Assembly (NCBI GenBank): GCA_025451195.1
Contig: JANWKV010000003.1
Span: 1 to 45,062 of the forward strand
Direction: 5' to 3'
DNA length: 45,062 bases
Origin: Candidatus Microgenomates bacterium
GTDB taxonomy: Bacteria > Patescibacteriota > Microgenomatia > Levybacterales > UBA12049
The notes beneath the pieces are model-generated. The model was not told where the DNA came from and made no database searches. It worked only from the letters and a program-made list of their open reading frames with translations. The stretch's first letter is position 1; every line of letters starts with the position of its first letter. Position numbers and translations under genes: made by a program. Of this stretch, positions 1 through 11,021 are shown piece after piece.

Positions 1-1
1 T

Positions 2-889
2 ACGGATACTGTTTTTAGGCAGGTTGTAATAGGTTGCGGCAGGCCGGATTTGTTTTTTACAGAATTTACCAATGTAGACGGCCTTGCTTCAATTGGCAAA
101 AAAATTGTTGCCCAAAGACTAAAATTTGAAAAATCGGAAAAACCCATTATTGCCCAAATTTGGGGTCTAAAACCTGAAAATTATTTTTTAGAGGCCAAAA
201 GGCTAACCGAAATGGGCTACGACGGGATAGATATCAACATGGGATGCCCGCAAAAACATGTTGTAAAAAACGGAGCATGTGCTGCACTTATGAACAACAG
301 ACCACTTGCCGAAGAAATTATACAGGCTACAAAAGAAGGAGCCGGAAATATCCCGGTTAGCGTTAAAACCAGAATAGGGTTTAAAACTATTATCATAGAG
401 GACTGGGTAAACTTTTTGCTAGACCAAAAGATTGCAGCACTTACTTTGCACTGCCGGACAGTTTCCGAAATGAGCAAAGTACCGGCACACTGGAATGAAA
501 TTACTAAAGCTGTTGAATTAAGGAACAAAAAGAAACTGGATACTCTTATTATTGGAAATGGGGATGTTAAATCATTAAAAGATGCGAAAGAAAAGATCAA
601 AAAATATGACCTTGATGGAATAATGATAGGCAGGGGGATTTTTGAAAACCCGTGGATATTTAATAAGTCGGTGGATATAGAAAAGATAACAATTGAACAA
701 AGAAAAGATCTTTTACTCAAACATCTTGACCTTTGGGAAAGAACATGGGGAAAAGAAAAAAATTTTCAGATTTTAAAAAAATATTTCAAAATTTATATTT
801 CCGTTTTTCCCGGAGCACAGGATTTACGGATAAAACTTATGGAAACAAAAACCCCAAGAGAAGTTAAACAAATTCTTTCAAATTATTGA
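2..889 (+). CDS. dus: tRNA-dihydrouridine synthase, 5' end cut by window edge
   Basis: FMN-dependent enzyme that reduces uridine to dihydrouridine in tRNA D-loops. The reading frame is open from base 2 and reads TDTVFRQVVIGCGRPDLFFTE before the first possible start at 50 (TTG). That segment belongs to the conserved N-terminal Dus region, so the gene begins outside the window and 50 is not its start. Visible hallmarks, numbered from base 2: GCP with the catalytic Cys at about residue 82, VKTR with the FMN-contacting Lys, LHCRT, GNGDV and IGRG phosphate-binding segments. The C-terminal helical tRNA-binding region is present and ends RIKLMETKTPREVKQILSNY. The subfamily (DusA/B/C) cannot be fixed from the fragment. 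Its stop codon overlaps the probable -35 box of the next gene. Confidence 0.93.
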   Translation, partial: TDTVFRQVVIGCGRPDLFFTEFTNVDGLASIGKKIVAQRLKFEKSEKPIIAQIWGLKPENYFLEAKRLTEMGYDGIDINMGCPQKHVVKNGACAALMNNRPLAEEIIQATKEGAGNIPVSVKTRIGFKTIIIEDWVNFLLDQKIAALTLHCRTVSEMSKVPAHWNEITKAVELRNKKKLDTLIIGNGDVKSLKDAKEKIKKYDLDGIMIGRGIFENPWIFNKSVDIEKITIEQRKDLLLKHLDLWERTWGKEKNFQILKKYFKIYISVFPGAQDLRIKLMETKTPREVKQILSNY

Positions 890-914
890 TTTCCTGACTA
901 CTTTTAAGTATTAT
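886..914 (+). promoter_or_regulatory. Promoter of the cupin gene, predicted leaderless
   Basis: TTGATT (886-891), 17 nt spacer, TATTAT (909-914). The ATG at 923 follows the -10 by 8 nt, so transcription should start at or within 1-2 nt of the start codon. There is no Shine-Dalgarno sequence between them. Confidence 0.6.
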
Positions 915-922
915 ACAGTTGA

Positions 923-1390
923 ATGTCTGTTGTCCCATTTATAAATTCTCTTGATATTACTTTTTTAACTCAAGAATTAGCAAAATCAAAATACGAACCT
1001 GGTCTTGGCGTAAGAAAGGTAGACCTTGGAAATACAACTCTTGGCAATGTACCGGTCAGTTTAATTCTCATCCAACTTGATCCAGGAAAAGAGTTAAAAC
1101 CGCATCTACATGAAACAGAAGGAGGCGAAATCTGGCTACCCATGACAAAGGGAATTGTGCAGTTTGGAAAAGCGCAAAAAGAGCTATCTGGACAGTACAA
1201 AACAAATGAAAAACAAGAAATAATTGCAGATTGGGAAAATCCGATTGAGCTAACACCATTTAAAGCTCTAGAGGCGCCAATTGGCATTCCACACTATTTG
1301 CTGGCTTTGAGTTTACCCCTTATTGTTGCTTGTTTCTTGCCCGTAAGCCACCCAACTACTGATATAAAACTTACAACACACCCAAAATAA
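923..1390 (+). CDS. Cupin-domain protein
   Basis: Small single-domain beta-barrel protein of 155 residues. The first cupin motif is visible as DPGKELKPHLHETEGGE, with His61, His63 and Glu69 placed as metal ligands. The second motif is APIGIPH near residue 120, giving the last His. Cupins of this size are metal-dependent enzymes or sugar/small-molecule binders and the fold alone does not give the substrate. No signal peptide is present, so it should be cytoplasmic. It stands alone on the plus strand between dus and the convergent atpC, with 20 nt between the two stop codons and its own promoter. I cannot assign a function beyond metal-binding cupin. Confidence 0.75.
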   Translation: MSVVPFINSLDITFLTQELAKSKYEPGLGVRKVDLGNTTLGNVPVSLILIQLDPGKELKPHLHETEGGEIWLPMTKGIVQFGKAQKELSGQYKTNEKQEIIADWENPIELTPFKALEAPIGIPHYLLALSLPLIVACFLPVSHPTTDIKLTTHPK

Positions 1391-1410
1391 TAATTCAGAA
1401 TTTAAGCAAC

Positions 1411-1824
1411 TTATTGAGGTCTTTTGTGGGTTCGGTTGGCAACTTTTAGCTCCAAAATTGCACGCCTGAATTCTGCTTCGGCGATCGCAAAATCCTCGGC
1501 TGTGCGTTTTTCCTTCATTGCTTTTTCTGCCCTTCTTTTTGCCTCTTCTGCCTTAACAGCGCTAATGTCTTTACCGTGTACCGCGTAATCTGCCAAAACA
1601 GTCACTTTGTCTTTGACAATTTCTACAAAACCCCCAACAGCTACCATTCTTTCCTCTTTTCCTCCCTGTTTTATAACTATTTCCCCTTCCGCAAGCTGAG
1701 TAAAAAGAGATACGTGGCCTGGCAAAACCGCAATTTCCCCATTAACTGTAGGTATTATAATTTCTGACCCTTCTGATTCCAAAAGTGTTTTTTCAGGAGT
1801 AACAATTGTTATATGTAGAGACAT
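1411..1824 (-). CDS. atpC: ATP synthase F1 epsilon subunit
   Basis: Central-stalk subunit that couples c-ring rotation to F1 and can inhibit ATP hydrolysis. At 137 residues it is of normal length. The N-terminal beta-sandwich is clear (LHITIVTPEKTLLESEGSEI, then PTVNGEIAVLPGHVSLFTQL), followed by the two-helix C-terminal domain (about residues 88-130: AVKAEEAKRRAEKA, FAIAEAEFRRAILEL). It is the last gene of the atp operon. It is separated from atpD by an 89-nt spacer full of hairpins, the largest gap on the F1 side of the operon, so epsilon expression may be set separately from beta. No clear terminator is visible between its stop and the convergent cupin gene. Confidence 0.96.
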   Translation of the reverse strand: MSLHITIVTPEKTLLESEGSEIIIPTVNGEIAVLPGHVSLFTQLAEGEIVIKQGGKEERMVAVGGFVEIVKDKVTVLADYAVHGKDISAVKAEEAKRRAEKAMKEKRTAEDFAIAEAEFRRAILELKVANRTHKRPQ

Positions 1825-1830
1825 AGTTTA

Positions 1831-1886
1831 TCATTCTGGCTTGTCCAGATCTCTTAGAGATCCTGGTCGGCCTTCGGCTTATCAGG
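1831..1886 (-). repeat. REP-like cluster of three hairpins in the atpD-atpC spacer
   Basis: Three adjoining inverted repeats: TCTGG-CTTGT-CCAGA (1835-1849), a near-perfect palindrome at 1845-1866 (CCAG-ATCTCT-T-AGAGAT-C-CTGG), and an imperfect 10-bp hairpin around CTTCG at 1862-1886. The core TCATTCTGGCTTGTCCAGA (1831-1849) resembles the spacer between dnaE and gatB (10983-11003, opposite orientation). The outer arms CCAG...CTGG resemble the gatC-gatA spacer (13791-13820). This looks like a dispersed palindromic intergenic element. Confidence 0.6.
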
Positions 1887-1913
1887 ACGGCATGAAGTTC
1901 TGAACTTAAGCTC

Positions 1914-4230
<2,317 letters not shown>

Positions 4231-4239
4231 AAAAACTTA

Positions 4240-5784
4240 TTAACTGAACGTCTTTTTAAACGCTTCAGTTATTTTTTTTAATGCTTTTGTTACGTCTTCC
4301 GTTGGCTTTTGACCATTACTTAAAGTCTCTATTAATTTTTTATCATGTGTTTTAACATACGCGTGGTATTCTTTTTCAAACTTAAGGATGTCAGATGGCT
4401 CTACATCGTCTGCATATCCGTTTGTTATAGCCCAAATACTAAGGATCTCAAATGCCTCAGGAAGAGGCTGGTACTGAGGTTGTTTTAATACTTCCGTAAG
4501 TCTTTTACCTCTTTCAAGCTGGGCGAGTGTCGCGGCGTCAAGTTCCGACCCAAACTGTGCAAAAACAGCTAATTCTTTATATTGAGCGAGCTCTAGTTTG
4601 ATTCTGCCTGAAACTGCTTTCATGGCTCCGGTTTGGGCTGCTCCGCCAACACGGGAAACAGACAAACCAACGTCAATTGCCGGCCTAATACCGCTGTTAA
4701 ACAAATCGCTTTTTAGAAAAATCTGACCGTCGGTAATAGAGATAACATTGGTTGGAATATATGCAGAAATATCATCTGCCTGAGTTTCAATAACAGGAAG
4801 GGCCGTAATTGAGCCTCCGCCAAATTCCTTATTAAGCCTTACTGCCCTCTCCAGTAGTCTTGAGTGGAGATAAAAAACATCGCCAGGATATGCCTCACGC
4901 CCCGCAGGCCTTTTTAAAACCAAAGATATTTGTCTGTAAGCCCATGCATGTTTTGTTAAATCGTCATAAACAATAAGGACATCTTCACCTTTTTCCATAA
5001 AGTATTCGGCAATCGCAACACCTGCGTAGGGTGCCAAATATTGCAAAGAGACCTGATCTGCAGCGCTTGCTGCAACAATAATTGTATAATCGAGTGCGCC
5101 TGTTTCTTTTAATTTTTCAACAACCTGGGCAACTGTTGACTGTTTTTGCCCAATTGCAACATATATACATATAACTTTTTTTAGCTTACCGGCAGAGATG
5201 CCTTTTTTTGCTTGGTCGTTATTTGTTTTTTGGTTAATTATTGAATCAATTGCAATTGCTGTTTTTCCAAGACCCCTGTCTCCGATAATAAGCTCACGCT
5301 GACCCCTTCCAATTGGGAAAAGTGAATCTATAGCTTTGATTCCGGTTTTTAAAGGAGTGTCAACAGGCTGGCGGGCAATAACACCTGCCGCAATTTTTTC
5401 CAAAGGCATTGCTTTACCTTTTTTAACAGCCGGTTTTCCATCTAGCGGAACGCCTACAGGATTGATAACTCTACCAAGTAAGTCTTCATGCGCCATGACC
5501 GTTAGAATTTTTCCGGTTGTTTTAACAGTATCACCTTCTGTAAGTTTTGTGGATTTTCCCAAAAGAACAATTGATACAGAATCTTCATCCAGATTAAGAA
5601 TAAGCCCTGGAGTACCGTCATCAAACAGCACTTCTTCACCCATTAAAGCCTTGGAAAGTCCCGACGCAACAACAATGTTATCTGTAATTTTTTCTACAAC
5701 TCCGATATTTTGTTGCTTTGGATTGCTTTCAAAGCCAGAAAGCTTTTTTTCCAGTTTTTTAATTATTTCTTCACTCTTCATCAT
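4240..5784 (-). CDS. atpA: ATP synthase F1 alpha subunit
   Basis: Non-catalytic nucleotide-binding subunit of F1, 514 residues. The N-terminal beta-barrel ([22 protein letters not shown]), nucleotide-binding domain and C-terminal helical domain are all present. The P-loop at 168-175 reads GDRGLGKT where most bacterial alphas have GDRQTGKT, so Gln-Thr is replaced by Gly-Leu. Just after it, about ten extra residues ([15 protein letters not shown]) precede the conserved [10 protein letters not shown]. The [14 protein letters not shown] segment near the C-domain is intact. The start overlaps the end of atpH by 14 nt; a second Met immediately follows (5781) and is an equally good start. The P-loop change should affect only the regulatory nucleotide site. 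Confidence 0.97.
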   Translation of the reverse strand: MMKSEEIIKKLEKKLSGFESNPKQQNIGVVEKITDNIVVASGLSKALMGEEVLFDDGTPGLILNLDEDSVSIVLLGKSTKLTEGDTVKTTGKILTVMAHEDLLGRVINPVGVPLDGKPAVKKGKAMPLEKIAAGVIARQPVDTPLKTGIKAIDSLFPIGRGQRELIIGDRGLGKTAIAIDSIINQKTNNDQAKKGISAGKLKKVICIYVAIGQKQSTVAQVVEKLKETGALDYTIIVAASAADQVSLQYLAPYAGVAIAEYFMEKGEDVLIVYDDLTKHAWAYRQISLVLKRPAGREAYPGDVFYLHSRLLERAVRLNKEFGGGSITALPVIETQADDISAYIPTNVISITDGQIFLKSDLFNSGIRPAIDVGLSVSRVGGAAQTGAMKAVSGRIKLELAQYKELAVFAQFGSELDAATLAQLERGKRLTEVLKQPQYQPLPEAFEILSIWAITNGYADDVEPSDILKFEKEYHAYVKTHDKKLIETLSNGQKPTEDVTKALKKITEAFKKTFS

Positions 5785-6136
5785 ATTGGTTTTCCAGATC
5801 CATTAAAAAATCTTCAAGCCTGTTTTTTAATGAAAAATCGTAGACCATGTCGTCTGCTATGATTTTCCCGCCCAAGAGAAGCAACTTATCTTCTGATACA
5901 GTTATTGATTTACCGGGAAATAAATCAAAGAAGATTCTTTTAGAGGAATTATACACTGCCGCTTGTGGCAGTGCAATATTTACGGTTGATTTTTTTTCCT
6001 GCAATTTAAGTGCTCTTACATAAGATTTAAGATCTTTTCGTTTTAAAAGTGAGGCTATTTTAGTCACTTTTTTGTCATCAAGTTTTTCCTTTGTGTAACT
6101 GGCACATACAAGTTGTAATATCTGTTTTCTTGTCAT
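5771..6136 (-). CDS. atpH: ATP synthase F1 delta subunit, short form
   Basis: Peripheral-stalk subunit linking the b dimer to the top of F1. Identity rests on position between atpF and atpA and on the C-terminal segment [26 protein letters not shown], which matches the delta pattern GG...I.D...D.S...L..L. At 121 residues it is well below the usual 175-185. Most of the N-terminal six-helix domain is reduced to two or three helices (residues 1-45: [19 protein letters not shown]). No frameshift or missed start is visible: it begins 4 nt after the atpF stop. It is either a genuinely compact delta or has lost part of its alpha-subunit contacts. Confidence 0.8.
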   Translation of the reverse strand: MTRKQILQLVCASYTKEKLDDKKVTKIASLLKRKDLKSYVRALKLQEKKSTVNIALPQAAVYNSSKRIFFDLFPGKSITVSEDKLLLLGGKIIADDMVYDFSLKNRLEDFLMDLENQYDEE

Positions 6137-6140
6137 AGAA

Positions 6141-6647
6141 TTAATTTCTGTTAATTTTCAACTTCTTGGAAACCCTCTCAACTGCTTCTTTTTGCTCTTT
6201 TTCAGAAAAAATATCTTTTACCGACTTTTCAAGCATTTCTACTGCAAGTTTGGCAGAATTCAGTGCCAAACGCTTTTCCATTTCCACAGATTCTTTATCC
6301 AACTGCGAATGTGCGTCTTTTAACATTTGCTCAACCTGGCCTTTAGTATCTTCTTTTGCATCTAACAGCATTTGGTCTGCCTGGGATTTAGCATCCAGAA
6401 GTATTTGCTGTGCCTGATTTTGTGCTTTTTTTAATATCTTTTTTTCTTCCTCCAATGCTTTTTCCAAAGAAAGTTTACCTTCTTCTGCACTTTTAAGACC
6501 ATCTGCTATTTCTTTTCTTCTCTTCTCAAGCATTTGGAAAACAGGTTTATAAGCAAACTTTTTCAAAAGAAAAAGCAAGATTAAAAAATTTATAACCTGT
6601 GCGATTAGAAGCACGGGGTTAATTCCAAAATTTTTAATAATTTCCAT
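6141..6647 (-). CDS. atpF: ATP synthase Fo b subunit
   Basis: Peripheral-stalk subunit, 168 residues, with the classic layout: short N-terminus, one membrane helix at about residues 12-32 (PVLLIAQVINFLILLFLLKKF), then a long charged helix. The segment YKPVFQMLEKRRKEIADGLKSAEEGK is the conserved tether region. The rest is a continuous coiled coil rich in Glu, Lys, Ala and Gln up to the C-terminal delta-binding end. It is the only b-type gene in the operon, so a homodimer is expected. It is separated from atpE by a 108-nt spacer that holds a large stem-loop. Confidence 0.95.
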   Translation of the reverse strand: MEIIKNFGINPVLLIAQVINFLILLFLLKKFAYKPVFQMLEKRRKEIADGLKSAEEGKLSLEKALEEEKKILKKAQNQAQQILLDAKSQADQMLLDAKEDTKGQVEQMLKDAHSQLDKESVEMEKRLALNSAKLAVEMLEKSVKDIFSEKEQKEAVERVSKKLKINRN

Positions 6648-6676
6648 ATTTAAATAAATTCAAAGCTCAAAATGCA

Positions 6677-6731
6677 AAGTTAAAAGTCAAGGAATATTTA
6701 TCTATAAATAAAGTACCTTAACTTTTAATTT
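6677..6731 (-). other. Long stem-loop in the atpE-atpF spacer
   Basis: Arms AAGTTAAAAGTCAAGG (6677-6692) and CCTTAACTTTTAATTT (6716-6731) pair over 16 positions; in the minus-strand RNA this gives 14 Watson-Crick pairs, one G-U and one mismatch. Nested inside is TATTTAT-CT-ATAAATA (6695-6710). A second copy of the right arm, CCTTAAACTTTTAACTT, lies at 6736-6752, next to the atpE stop, and could compete for the same partner. It sits in the transcript between the c and b subunit genes. Confidence 0.7.
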
Positions 6732-6755
6732 TTAACCTTAAACTTTTAACTTAAA

Positions 6756-7705
<950 letters not shown>

Positions 7706-7712
7706 AAGTTAG

Positions 7713-7741
7713 ATTTTACATAAAATCTGAGCGTAGCGCAA
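7713..7741 (-). promoter_or_regulatory. Candidate atp operon promoter overlapping a palindrome
   Basis: On the minus strand: TTGCGC (7736-7741), 17 nt, TAAAAT (7713-7718), then 7 nt to the atpB ATG. The -10 lies in a perfect 8-bp inverted repeat AGATTTTA-CA-TAAAATCT (7711-7728). The -35 is weak. If real, the atp transcript is leaderless and independent of dnaE; otherwise the repeat is simply an intercistronic hairpin. Confidence 0.45.
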
Positions 7742-7750
7742 GAAGAAAAT

Positions 7751-10700
7751 CTAGGATGATTGTTTTGGTTTTTTGATGGATTGCACCAGGATTATTGGTT
7801 TTTCGTTTTTCATATCCACTTTACCCTCAACAACTACTACGCTGTCTTTTGCCAGGAAATCTTTAAATATTTCAAATGTTTTTGGAAAAAGAATACATTC
7901 TACACTCATACCCTTTTCATCACCTATGCTAAAAAACGCCATCTCTGCATTACTTTTTTTAGTAAATATGCGTTTTACAGATTCAATAATACCACCAACT
8001 GTTACAATTGCCCCGTCTCCGCCTTCTGTTAACATGTCGAGTTCGTGTGTAATTATAGATTTTATAAATGCTAAATATTGTGCCTGCGGATGGGCTGTTA
8101 AATAAATTCCTAAAAATTCTTTTTCGAATGCCAGTTTTTCATTGTCTGTAAAATCTTCCAAATCGTCAAAATACGAATTTGCTTTTTGAGGCATTACCTC
8201 TTCTTCATCGCCAAAAAGTGATGCTTGTCCTTCCTGTTTTTGTTTTTTAATTTTATTTGCCCTCTCCGTAATTTCTAAAAAACTTGCCAGTAGCATTGCC
8301 CTTTTGCCAAACATATCCATAGCTCCTGCTTTTATTAAGCTTTCCAGTGTTTTTTTGTTAACTGCCGCACCACTAAGTCTTGTACAAAAATCTTCCAGAG
8401 ATAAATAATTGCCTTTTTTTCGCTCCAACAAAATCATAGAAATTGCCGCTTCTCCGACATTTTTAATAGCTGACAAACCAAAGCGGATTTTCTCGTTGTT
8501 TTCTATCTGGAATTCGTTTTCGGATTTGTTAATATCGGGTGGAAGTAGAGTAATATGGATACGTTTGCACTCGGCAACGGCCTGGGCGATTTTTTCATCC
8601 TTTGCAGGCCCTGTTGTCCCGCGGGATTCGGCAGTAAGAAGGGCTGTCATAAACTCAACCGGATAATTTGCCTTTAAATATGCTGTCCGGTATGCAATTG
8701 TTGCGTAACACGCAGCATGGGCTTTGTTAAATCCGTATCCTGCAAACGGGGCAATAAGCTCGTACAGACTGTCTGCTTTTTTTTGGGGTAGTCCGTTTTG
8801 CACTGCGCCGCGCAAGAACATATCCTTTTGTTTTTTCATTTCAGATGGAATTTTTTTACCCATGGCTTTTCTAAATTTGTCTGCATCAAGCCAACTGTAG
8901 CCGGCTATGACAATTGTTGTAAGCAAAACATCATCCTGGTATACAAGCATTCCGTATGAAGTAGATAGGGCGTCTGTTAATCTTGGGTCAGGGTAGCTAA
9001 TTCTGGATGGGTTGTGTTTTCTGGCAATAAATTCAGGAATATTCGCCATAGGACCCGGACGGTAGAGTGCAACCATTGCCATTAAGTCAAAGATGCTTGA
9101 TGGTTTTAATTCTTTAATATAACGCCGCATTCCGGGCGATTCAAGCTGGAAAATGCCGGTTGTTTCGGCGCTTGATAAAAGTTTGTATGTTTTTTCATCA
9201 TTAAGAGGCACTTTGGAAACATCAAGCTCCACATTTCTGTTTTGTTTGATAAATTTTAAAGATTCTTCGATAATCGTTAAGTTCCTAAGCCCCAGAAAAT
9301 CCATTTTTAAAAGCCCGACTCCGTCTTCTCCGACTGTGTACATATCGTATTGGGTAACAACTTTGTCTCCGTTTGGCTCACGTTGCAGGGGCACATATTC
9401 TGTTAAGGGTTTATCTGCAATAACAACTCCTGCCGCGTGGACCGACGCATGCCTCACAACACCTTCTATTTTTTTTGCCAAATCCAAAAGGCGTTTTGTT
9501 TCGGGCTCTGTGTCGTATGCATGTTTTAAATCATAACTTTGGGAAAGTGCGTTATCTATTGTCATTGCATGCCCCTGCCAGCCGGGTGGAATCATTTTAG
9601 AAATTCTGTCCGGACCGCTATAAGGCATTCCCAAAGCGCGGCCTGTATCGCGCACCGAACCCCGAGCTTCCATGGTACCAAAGGTAATGATTTGGGCAAC
9701 TTTATCTTCTCCGTATTTTTCCGTAACATATTGGATGACTTCATCACGCCTGGTATCTGCAAAATCCAAGTCAATATCCGGTGCCGATGGCCTTTGAGGA
9801 TTTAAAAAACGCTCAAAAGGAAGCTTGAAGAAAAATGGGTCTATGTCGGTAATTGAAAGCGTATAGGAAACAACCGATCCTGCTGCCGACCCCCTGCCCG
9901 GCCCTACACTAATCCCATGGCCTTTTGCCCAATTAACAAAGTCTGCAACTGTTAAAAAATAAGTTTCGTATGCTTTTTTTAAAATAACAGACAATTCATA
10001 ATCTACCCTCTCCCGTATTTCAGGAGTTATTTCTTTGTACCGCATTTTTAAACCTTCCTCTACCCTTTCTTTTAGATAATCTGCCGATGATTTGCCATTT
10101 GGAACTGCAAATTTAGGCATTATCCATTTACCAAGAGTTAGCTCAATACTGCACATGTCGGCAATTTTTACAGAATTTTCTATAGCTTGAGGCGTCTGGA
10201 TAAAAAGTCCTGTCATTTCATCTTGGGATTTCATGTAGAAATCCGGGGATCCAATCATAGACATTTTTCTGTCTTTTTGGGTAATTGTTGTTTGGGTCTG
10301 GATACAAAGAAGTATTTCCTGTGCCTCGGCGTCTCCTTTATTTGTGTAATGGTTATCATTTGTTGCAACAAGGGGTATTCCCATTTTTTGGGAAAGGCTA
10401 ATTAGTTTTGGGTTTAAAACTTCCTGGGGTGGAACGTTTATGTGTTTTTGAATTTCCAGATAAAAATGGTCTGGCCCAAAGATATCACTAAGGGCTTTTG
10501 CTCTTCTTTCCGCTTCTTTTTCCTGATTTTGTAAGAGCGCATCAGAAACGTATCCGTTTACACACGCGCTTAGACAAATTAAACCTTCATGATGCTCTTT
10601 TAATAACTCCAGGTCTGTTCGGGGTTTGTAATAATATCCTTCCAAGTGTGCCCTGGAAACTATCTTCATTAAATTTTTATAACCTGTTATGTTTTCTGAA

Positions 10701-10975
10701 AGTAGAATAAGGTGGTTGTATTCGTTATCTACCCCTGCTTCCTTGTCAAAGCGCGATCTTTTTGCAACATAAATTTCACAACCGATTATTGGTTTTATGC
10801 CTGCCTCCAAGCATGCTTTGTAAAAATAAATTGCTCCATACATTGAACCGTGGTCGGTAATGGCAAGTGCTTTCATCCCCAAATCTTTGGCACGTTTTAC
10901 CATAGCCTTAACTTTTGATAATCCGTCTAAAAGGGAAAATTCCGTATGGTTATGAAGGTGTACAAAATCAGACAT
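7751..10975 (-). CDS. dnaE: DNA polymerase III alpha subunit
   Basis: Replicative DNA polymerase of the C family, 1074 residues (DnaE1-like). Domains in order: PHP (1-about 270, HLHNHTEFSLLDG at 6, ITDHGSMYG at 39, ATNDNHY at 204); palm with the catalytic acidic motif PDIDLDF at 399-405; thumb/fingers with RPGPMANIPEFIARKH and FNKAHAACYATIAYRTAYLK; a helix-hairpin-helix region (LIKAGAMDMFG); and a C-terminal OB fold (IVTVGGIIESVKRIFTKK...SVECILFPKTF). No inserted exonuclease domain is seen, so proofreading would come from a separate subunit or the PHP domain. It lies downstream of gatB in the same direction with a 46-nt spacer holding a REP-like palindrome, and upstream of atpB. Confidence 0.97.
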   Translation of the reverse strand: MSDFVHLHNHTEFSLLDGLSKVKAMVKRAKDLGMKALAITDHGSMYGAIYFYKACLEAGIKPIIGCEIYVAKRSRFDKEAGVDNEYNHLILLSENITGYKNLMKIVSRAHLEGYYYKPRTDLELLKEHHEGLICLSACVNGYVSDALLQNQEKEAERRAKALSDIFGPDHFYLEIQKHINVPPQEVLNPKLISLSQKMGIPLVATNDNHYTNKGDAEAQEILLCIQTQTTITQKDRKMSMIGSPDFYMKSQDEMTGLFIQTPQAIENSVKIADMCSIELTLGKWIMPKFAVPNGKSSADYLKERVEEGLKMRYKEITPEIRERVDYELSVILKKAYETYFLTVADFVNWAKGHGISVGPGRGSAAGSVVSYTLSITDIDPFFFKLPFERFLNPQRPSAPDIDLDFADTRRDEVIQYVTEKYGEDKVAQIITFGTMEARGSVRDTGRALGMPYSGPDRISKMIPPGWQGHAMTIDNALSQSYDLKHAYDTEPETKRLLDLAKKIEGVVRHASVHAAGVVIADKPLTEYVPLQREPNGDKVVTQYDMYTVGEDGVGLLKMDFLGLRNLTIIEESLKFIKQNRNVELDVSKVPLNDEKTYKLLSSAETTGIFQLESPGMRRYIKELKPSSIFDLMAMVALYRPGPMANIPEFIARKHNPSRISYPDPRLTDALSTSYGMLVYQDDVLLTTIVIAGYSWLDADKFRKAMGKKIPSEMKKQKDMFLRGAVQNGLPQKKADSLYELIAPFAGYGFNKAHAACYATIAYRTAYLKANYPVEFMTALLTAESRGTTGPAKDEKIAQAVAECKRIHITLLPPDINKSENEFQIENNEKIRFGLSAIKNVGEAAISMILLERKKGNYLSLEDFCTRLSGAAVNKKTLESLIKAGAMDMFGKRAMLLASFLEITERANKIKKQKQEGQASLFGDEEEVMPQKANSYFDDLEDFTDNEKLAFEKEFLGIYLTAHPQAQYLAFIKSIITHELDMLTEGGDGAIVTVGGIIESVKRIFTKKSNAEMAFFSIGDEKGMSVECILFPKTFEIFKDFLAKDSVVVVEGKVDMKNEKPIILVQSIKKPKQSS

Positions 10976-10982
10976 AATTAAA

Positions 10983-11003
10983 TTCCGGTCAAGCCGAAAC
11001 GAC
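10983..11003 (-). repeat. REP-like palindrome between gatB and dnaE
   Basis: Plus strand reads TTCCGGTCAAGCCGAAACGA; its core CGG-TCAAG-CCG is a short hairpin. On the minus strand it aligns with the element at 1831-1849 (pattern TTYYGGCTTGWCCRGA). It lies about 10 nt upstream of the dnaE ATG, in the stretch where a ribosome-binding site would be expected. Confidence 0.45.
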
Positions 11004-11021
11004 CCGCTTTACTACGGATTC

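Noticed and set aside
217-720. 167-codon open frame antisense to dus
   Set aside because: It lies wholly inside dus on the other strand, has no family motif or ribosome-binding site, and its hydrophobic look follows from the AT-rich complement.
9153-9536. 127-codon frame antisense to dnaE
   Set aside because: It is inside a strongly conserved part of dnaE and shows no motif of its own.
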